Of a stretch of 11,538 nucleotides of DNA, positions 7,471 through 11,538 are shown in pieces. Below the pieces are notes generated by a model, which was not told where the DNA came from, ran no database searches, and saw nothing but the letters and a program-made list of their open reading frames with translations. The first letter of the stretch is position 1; the number at the start of each line of letters is the position of its first letter. The DNA comes from Acidobacteriaceae bacterium (GTDB lineage Bacteria > Acidobacteriota > Terriglobia > Bryobacterales > Bryobacteraceae). The position numbers were made by a program, and so were the translations under genes. The stretch spans positions 1-11,538 of the forward strand of contig JAFAQG010000305.1 in the NCBI GenBank assembly GCA_019246575.1. Direction: 5' to 3'.

Positions 7471-8628
7471 ATGCGGTATATCGAGAACATTTCGCGCCGG
7501 CGTGCGATTCTTGCCGCACTCTCGGCAATTGCAGGAACAAAGGCGGCCGGGCGGGCACAAGAGCCGTCGCCATCCACCGAACGGAGCCAGACGCCTCCGA
7601 AATTCTCGTCATCGGTGAAGGTGGTGGATGTATTCGCAACCGTACGCGACCAGCACGGAAAGATTATCAACGACCTCGGAAAAGAGGACTTCGCGCTTCA
7701 GGAGGACGGCCGACCGCAAACGATTCGATACTTTTCCCGGCAAACGGACCTGCCGCTGACGGTAGGATTGCTGATCGACACCAGTATGAGCGAAAGGCGT
7801 ATGATCGGACCCGAAAAAGATGCAAGTCGGATCTTTTTGCAAGACGTCCTGCGCCCCAATAAAGATAAAGCCTTTCTGATTCACTTCGATCGTGAGGTGG
7901 AACTGCTGGAGGATGTTACCGGGTCGCGTGAAAGGCTTGAAAAAGCTCTCGATCAGTTGAATCGCCCTGAGTGGGGGCACTCGACGGACGGTGACTCGGG
8001 CGATCAATCGAATGGGCAGGATTACCCGAGCCGAGGCGGCCGTCAGGGAGGTTACGGCGGGCAACGAGGCGCGGGTCAGAGAGGCTTTCACGGGGGAACG
8101 CACCTGTACGATGCCGTCTATCTCGCCTCCGACGAGGTGATGCGGAAGCAGACTGGGCGAAAGGCGCTTATGTTGCTCACCGACGGCGTAGATAACGGCA
8201 GCAAGGTTTCTCTTATTGAGGCAATCACAACCGCGCAGCGCGCCGATACGCTCGTATATTCCATCCATGTCGCAGACGAGGACAGAGGCATGCCCGGCGG
8301 TGGCTTCGGCGGCCCTGGAATGGGTCGTCATGGCGGCATGGGACGCGGCGGTGGTATGGGCAGAGGCGGCGGTCCCTATGGAGAAGCGCGTCCGGACGGC
8401 AAGAAAATGCTTCAACAGATTTCGCGTGAAACCGGCGGCGGGTATTTCGAATATTCGAAGAAAAAGACCGTCGGCGACATCTACCAACAGATCGAAGACG
8501 AACTGCGGAATCAGTACAGCATTGGTTACACGCCGGACCAGCCTGGGCAGGGCTTTCGCAAAATCACGCTCAGAGTGAACAAAAAGAACCTGAGCGTGCA
8601 GGCGCGTAATGGCTACTACTCAAGTTAG
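7471..8628 (+). CDS. exported VWFA-domain protein, acidobacterial type, with Gly-rich inserts
   Basis: A 385-residue protein resembling the 'VWFA-related domain' proteins abundant in Acidobacteria. The N-terminus ISRRRAILAALSAIAG (7-22) has a twin-arginine-like SRRR motif, a hydrophobic stretch and a possible cut after GRA (29), so it is probably exported. A segment VVDVFATVRDQHGKIINDL with EDFALQEDGRPQTI (about 51-85) is the family's conserved beta-rich lead. The von Willebrand A domain follows, with MIDAS residues DTSMS (103-107), T210 in GGTHLYDAV and TDGVDNG (237-243). Two glycine-rich inserts interrupt the domain: about 173-209, rich in G, Q and R, and about 273-302, containing three MGR repeats. 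The C-terminus QYSIGYTPDQPGQGFRKI is also typical. The function is unknown; metal-dependent protein binding in the envelope is inferred. The ATG at 7471 is preferred to TTG at 7459. It begins 47 bases after the GH57 gene. Confidence 0.9.
   Translation: MRYIENISRRRAILAALSAIAGTKAAGRAQEPSPSTERSQTPPKFSSSVKVVDVFATVRDQHGKIINDLGKEDFALQEDGRPQTIRYFSRQTDLPLTVGLLIDTSMSERRMIGPEKDASRIFLQDVLRPNKDKAFLIHFDREVELLEDVTGSRERLEKALDQLNRPEWGHSTDGDSGDQSNGQDYPSRGGRQGGYGGQRGAGQRGFHGGTHLYDAVYLASDEVMRKQTGRKALMLLTDGVDNGSKVSLIEAITTAQRADTLVYSIHVADEDRGMPGGGFGGPGMGRHGGMGRGGGMGRGGGPYGEARPDGKKMLQQISRETGGGYFEYSKKKTVGDIYQQIEDELRNQYSIGYTPDQPGQGFRKITLRVNKKNLSVQARNGYYSS
8320..8373 (+). repeat. three tandem 18-base repeats coding MGR(H/G)GG
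   Basis: Within the second glycine-rich insert of the VWFA gene, three in-frame 18-base units (8320-8337, 8338-8355, 8356-8373) encode MGRHGG, MGRGGG and MGRGGG. The copies differ mainly at third codon positions, and arginine is coded CGT, CGC and AGA. This implies that the repeat is old enough to have drifted while the peptide was kept. Confidence 0.8.
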
Positions 8629-8699
8629 CTACAACGCGACAATTTCAACACGCGATTGGTTAACAGCTGCTTTGACAATTCGCTACAGTAAGCCTGAAG

Positions 8700-9056
8700 A
8701 TGAATTGTCCAAATTGCGGGTTGGCCAATCGCGATAATGCGAAGTTCTGCAGCAACTGCGGCACACAGTTCGACGCTGCCTCAAGCCAATGGCAGACGCC
8801 CTACCGGCCGCAGCCGCCGCAGGCATCGCCCGCCGGCGGCCAAAATTCAACGTTGAGAAACATTGCGCTTGGGTGTGGGATCGTGCTGCTGATTTTCATC
8901 CTGTTTGGTCTTTCCTGCACGCGGGCGTGTTTCGGACGTCGCAGGTACTACAGGCGTTATGGCAATGTCGTTCAACATATCGCCATGAACACCAGTTCGG
9001 CTGAATCAAGTCGGCAGAGCTCCGCAGTTATGGCCTTGCCTCAAAGACCAGGTTAA
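8700..9056 (+). CDS. small zinc-ribbon membrane protein
   Basis: A 118-residue protein. The N-terminus is a zinc ribbon with four cysteines in two CPNC/CSNC-type knuckles (C3, C6, C17, C20). A proline- and glutamine-rich linker (about 28-48) follows, then a single hydrophobic segment, NIALGCGIVLLIFILFGLSC (54-73), that should span the membrane. Next come a basic patch (GRRRYYRR, 79-86) and a polar serine-rich tail. Such zinc-ribbon plus one-span proteins are common in bacteria and generally uncharacterised; I do not recognise a specific function. It begins 71 bases after the VWFA stop. I saw no convincing -10/-35 pair despite a TTGACA at 8672-8677. Its last nine codons overlap the end of the convergent methyltransferase gene. 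The clear cysteine pattern supports it as a real gene. Confidence 0.8.
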   Translation: MNCPNCGLANRDNAKFCSNCGTQFDAASSQWQTPYRPQPPQASPAGGQNSTLRNIALGCGIVLLIFILFGLSCTRACFGRRRYYRRYGNVVQHIAMNTSSAESSRQSSAVMALPQRPG

Positions 9057-10107
9057 AAGGCGTCTCGGCGGCGCGCCGGAAACGGGTCAATCCGCCTGCC
9101 GTGACGACTTCGCGGATTCGAGGCTCGCCTGCCTGAGCGCCGAGTCCGAGACCCACTTCCTGTGACAGCGAAGCAGGCACACAGATGACCGTAGATGCAG
9201 AGTAATAAATCCGGCCGACTGGGTTCAGGTTGGCCGAAACGTCATCGCCGGCGAAAGGCTCGACGATCATCCACGTTCCATCCGAAGCAAGCGCCTGGCG
9301 GACATGCGCGGCGGCTCCCGCCGGATCGCCCATATCATGCAAGCAGTCGAAAAACGCAATGAAATCGTAGCCTGTGCCGGGAAAGCTTTTAGCCGGCGCG
9401 ACCTCGAATGTGACTCGGTCCGAAACGCCGGCGTTCTCGGCCTCGCGGCGCGCGCGGTCTATAGACGCTTGATGGTAATCGAAGCCTTTGAACTGCGAAG
9501 CCGGATAAGCTTGAGCCATGAGAATGGTGGACGCACCGTGGCCGCAGCCTACATCGGCCACGCGCGCCCCCTGGCGTAGTTTTTCCTCGACTCCATCGAG
9601 CGCAGGAATCCAAGTGGTGGTGAGATTCGCCAGGTAATTCGGCCGGAAGAAGCGCTCGGTACCTTCGAATAAGCTCTTCTCGTGCTCATGCCACCCAAAT
9701 CCTTTGCCGGTGCGAAAGGTTTCGACCAGCTTTTCTTCATCTTTCATGCACGAGGCGACTATGTGAAAGAAGCCGGGAAGGTGAACCGGCGTATTGTCCA
9801 TACCGAGAATGAATGCCTGCTCCGGTGTCATGGAATAGGTCTGCGAAGCGGCATCGTACTGCACGTAATTGCTCGCGGCATTGGCATTCAACCACTCGCG
9901 AACGTAACGTTCGGCTGTGCCGGTGCGTTCGGCGAGCTCGGCGGGAGTCACCGGTTTGCCGTCGGCCATAGCGCGATACAAACCCAACCTGTCGCCAATT
10001 ACGATCAGAGCGGAGTGCAGTGCCGCTCCCATGTCTTGAACCGCCTGACCAAGAAGAGCGTTCAATTTGTCGGTATCGATGGGCCTGGCCTGTGTTGCGG
10101 TCGCCAT
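9028..10107 (-). CDS. winged-helix plus SAM-dependent methyltransferase
   Basis: A 359-residue cytosolic protein. Residues about 15-100 resemble the winged-helix dimerisation domain found at the start of many small-molecule methyltransferases, including VTPAELAERTGTAERYV (in part, 53-69) and TYSMTPEQAFIL. The C-terminal Rossmann-type domain has motif I VADVGCGHGAS (183-193) for SAM binding, an acidic residue in FKGFDYHQ (D210) after the second strand, YDFIAFFDCLHDM (247-259) and WMIVEPF (279-285). The layout resembles Rv2258c-type methyltransferases of Mycobacterium; substrate unknown. The start is well supported by AGGAGG five bases upstream of the ATG and by a TTGACA/TATAAA promoter. The 3' end overlaps the zinc-ribbon gene by 29 bases on the opposite strand. 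The gene diverges from the TonB-dependent receptor gene. Confidence 0.9.
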   Translation of the reverse strand: MATATQARPIDTDKLNALLGQAVQDMGAALHSALIVIGDRLGLYRAMADGKPVTPAELAERTGTAERYVREWLNANAASNYVQYDAASQTYSMTPEQAFILGMDNTPVHLPGFFHIVASCMKDEEKLVETFRTGKGFGWHEHEKSLFEGTERFFRPNYLANLTTTWIPALDGVEEKLRQGARVADVGCGHGASTILMAQAYPASQFKGFDYHQASIDRARREAENAGVSDRVTFEVAPAKSFPGTGYDFIAFFDCLHDMGDPAGAAAHVRQALASDGTWMIVEPFAGDDVSANLNPVGRIYYSASTVICVPASLSQEVGLGLGAQAGEPRIREVVTAGGLTRFRRAAETPFNLVFEARP

Positions 10108-10112
10108 ATGTT

Positions 10113-10118
10113 CCTCCT
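10113..10118 (-). promoter_or_regulatory. ribosome binding site of the methyltransferase gene
   Basis: On the minus strand AGGAGG lies five bases before the ATG at 10107. It is a full match to the anti-Shine-Dalgarno core and fixes this start. Confidence 0.85.
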
Positions 10119-10154
10119 GCGCCGCGGCTTCGATAGGCTTTGGCGTCTCTCTGT

Positions 10155-10181
10155 TTTATAAAAGAGTTCCGCGCCTGTCAA
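10155..10181 (-). promoter_or_regulatory. sigma70-like promoter of the methyltransferase gene
   Basis: Read on the minus strand, a perfect TTGACA (10181-10176) is followed after 15 bases by TATAAA (10160-10155). The spacer is two bases shorter than ideal. Transcription would begin near 10148, leaving about 40 bases of leader containing the AGGAGG site. Confidence 0.65.
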
Positions 10182-10215
10182 ACGGCGCAGCCGCGCGGAT
10201 CCGAGCGGAGTCTTG

Positions 10216-10235
10216 GAACAACTTGAAACAACATG
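10216..10235 (+). repeat. tandem 10-base direct repeat in divergent regulatory region
   Basis: GAACAACTTG (10216-10225) is followed directly by AAACAACATG (10226-10235), identical at 8 of 10 positions. A 10-base period places both copies on about the same face of the helix. It lies upstream of both divergent promoters, about 39 bases before the receptor's -10 element. It could be an activator site, but it may also be chance in a short A-rich stretch. Confidence 0.35.
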
Positions 10236-10273
10236 TAAACTTTTCGTGAACTCACGCCGTGCGCCTGGAAAAC

Positions 10274-10282
10274 TGCTAAAAT
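10274..10282 (+). promoter_or_regulatory. extended -10 promoter element for the TonB-dependent receptor
   Basis: TGCTAAAAT is an extended -10 (TG-N-TATAAT type, five of six in the hexamer). No good -35 lies 17 bases upstream, as is common with extended -10 promoters. Transcription would start near 10289, giving a leader of about 35 bases to the GTG. A weak five-pair hairpin (CAACC at 10286-10290 with GGTTG at 10298-10302) falls at the very start of that leader. Confidence 0.5.
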
Positions 10283-10308
10283 CCTCAACCAGAAGAGGGT
10301 TGTCTTTC

Positions 10309-10314
10309 AGGAGG
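10309..10314 (+). promoter_or_regulatory. ribosome binding site of the TonB-dependent receptor
   Basis: A perfect AGGAGG nine bases before the GTG at 10324. It decides the start as GTG; the signal peptide follows at once and no ATG is available between the two. Confidence 0.85.
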
Positions 10315-10323
10315 TCGAATTCA

Positions 10324-11538
10324 GTGCAAGTTAGTAGTCTGCCTTACGTCTTGAAGCGCGCCGGAATAACCTGCTTCATCTTGGTCTTGAGCTTGTTGCT
10401 CGCGGCCGCGCGGAGCCAGGCGCAATCGACTGGAAGTATCCAGGGCTCTGTTACGGATCCGACCGGCGCCGCGATTCCCGACGCGGTTGTGACCGTGACG
10501 AACCAGGAAACTGGGGAAAAGCGTGTCATAAAAAGCGATAGCGCCGGACTCTATTCCGTTCCGTCATTGCCTCCCGGCATGTACAAGATTCAAGTCGAAC
10601 TGCACGGGTTTCAGACCGTGGTAGCAGACAACCTCAGACTCGAAGTCAGCAGCACCGTCACGCAGGACTTCAGCCTGAAAGTAGCGTCCTCTTCTCAGGT
10701 GCTAGAGGTTACGGCAGCTCCGCCGCCCATCGAGCGGGCTTCAGTGTCGGTAGGTCAAGTGATCGATAACCGAACTGTCCAGAACATTCCACTAAATGGA
10801 AGGCACTTCACCGATCTTGGACTCCTGGTCGCGGGCACAGTTACTCCGCCGGCCAACGGATTTCTGACAGCCCCGTTGCGCGGTCAAGGGTCGTTTGCCA
10901 TCAACACAGCCGGCGCGCGGGAAGACACCGTTAACATCCTTGTAAACGGAATTAACCTAAACGACATTGCGCAGAATCAACTAACGTTCCAACCATCGAT
11001 TAACACTGTCGACGAGTTTAAGCTGGATAATTCCACTTATCCGGCTGAATACGGCCGCAACTCGGGCGCAATACTGAATATTTCCACCCGCGCCGGCGGT
11101 AACACCGTACATGGCGAGTTATTCGAATATTTTCGCAATAGCGCGCTCGATGCGCGGAACTATTTCAACCCCACTCCGATCCTGCAATCCCCCTTCAGAC
11201 GCAATAACTTCGGCGCATCCGCCGGTGGACCTTTCTGGAAAAACCACACGTTTTTCTTTTTCAGCTATGAAGGGTTGCGGCAGCGGCAAGGGTTGACAAT
11301 CAACCAAACCGTACTAAACCCCTCACAGCGGGCGCAAGCCGCGACGAGTGACCCGGCGATTCGGAATTTGGTGACGCTGATCCCTGCTGTCAACGCGCCG
11401 CAAGACAAGTTCATTGGTTCGGCGATCGCGCCGGTCAACATCGATCAGGGCACAGCCAATATCAGCCATGAGTTCTCCGCGAACGATCGCGTGAACGGTT
11501 ACTTCGCGCTCCAGCGCGATCTGAGGCAGGAACCAACC
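10324..11538 (+). CDS. Oar-like TonB-dependent receptor (5' part, runs off window)
   Basis: The first 405 codons of an outer-membrane receptor of the large type typical of Acidobacteria; the frame is open to the right edge. The start is GTG behind a perfect AGGAGG. A signal peptide is clear: basic start, hydrophobic core CFILVLSLLLAAA (17-29), likely cut near SQAQ (31-34). Residues about 35-120 form a carboxypeptidase-regulatory-like beta-sandwich domain (GSIQGSVTDPTGAAIPDAVV onwards, then GLYSVPSLPPGMYKIQV). A plug-like domain follows: IPLNGRHFTDLGLL (155-168), VNGINLND (207-214), FKLDNSTYPAEYGRNSGAIL (232-251). Barrel-start signatures follow: GNTVHGELFEYFRNSALDAR (259-278), FGASAGGPFWKNHTFFFFSYEG (in two parts, 296-317). 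It likely takes up or binds a large substrate such as oligosaccharide or peptide; the ligand cannot be told. I see no obvious TonB box between the signal peptide and the first domain. Confidence 0.94.
   Translation, partial: MQVSSLPYVLKRAGITCFILVLSLLLAAARSQAQSTGSIQGSVTDPTGAAIPDAVVTVTNQETGEKRVIKSDSAGLYSVPSLPPGMYKIQVELHGFQTVVADNLRLEVSSTVTQDFSLKVASSSQVLEVTAAPPPIERASVSVGQVIDNRTVQNIPLNGRHFTDLGLLVAGTVTPPANGFLTAPLRGQGSFAINTAGAREDTVNILVNGINLNDIAQNQLTFQPSINTVDEFKLDNSTYPAEYGRNSGAILNISTRAGGNTVHGELFEYFRNSALDARNYFNPTPILQSPFRRNNFGASAGGPFWKNHTFFFFSYEGLRQRQGLTINQTVLNPSQRAQAATSDPAIRNLVTLIPAVNAPQDKFIGSAIAPVNIDQGTANISHEFSANDRVNGYFALQRDLRQEPT

Noticed and set aside
7609..8487. Open frame of 292 codons antisense to the VWFA gene
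   Set aside because: The sense frame carries a signal peptide and MIDAS motifs; the antisense product has no domain signature and no ribosome site.
8672..8689. Possible promoter TTGACA before the zinc-ribbon gene
   Set aside because: The only -10-like box (TACAGT) is six bases away, and a normal spacing would put the -10 at the start codon.

Overview
The window looks like chromosomal DNA from an Acidobacteriota bacterium of the Solibacter/Bryobacter kind. This is inferred from gene content: an Oar-like TonB-dependent receptor with an N-terminal carboxypeptidase-regulatory domain, a VWFA protein of the type common in Acidobacteria, and a DUF3536-type GH57 glycosidase. Gene density is high, gaps are short, and base composition is evenly moderate-to-high GC. 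I see no rRNA, tRNA, CRISPR array, insertion sequence or phage gene.

Left block, minus strand (1-2760). A BioF2/FemAB-like GNAT acetyltransferase (1606-2760) is followed, after 187 bases that hold a bulged hairpin, by deoC (645-1418, deoxyribose-phosphate aldolase). The deoC stop overlaps by one base the start of a GAF-domain signalling protein (1-645) that runs off the left edge. The overlap suggests translational coupling of a nucleoside-catabolism enzyme to a sensor protein.

Central block, plus strand (2961-9056). It starts from a divergent intergenic region and reads aroA (EPSP synthase, shikimate pathway), then 8 bases later a small soluble histidine kinase with no sensor domain. Next come a GH57/DUF3536 glycoside hydrolase, an exported VWFA protein with two glycine-rich inserts, and a small zinc-ribbon membrane protein. 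Spacing suggests that at least aroA and the kinase are cotranscribed. There is no obvious single pathway; the set mixes aromatic biosynthesis, signalling, alpha-glucan metabolism and cell-envelope functions.

Right block (9028-11538). A winged-helix-plus-SAM methyltransferase on the minus strand overlaps the end of the zinc-ribbon gene by 29 bases, tail to tail. Its start faces a TonB-dependent receptor gene on the plus strand that runs off the right edge. The 216-base region between them holds a good sigma70-like promoter and ribosome site for the methyltransferase. It also holds an extended -10 and strong ribosome site for the receptor, and a tandem 10-base repeat that could be an operator.

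I did not find a clearly new multi-gene system. The best leads are the glycine-rich VWFA variant, the sensorless kinase between aroA and the GH57 gene, the coupled deoC-GAF pair and the convergent gene overlap.
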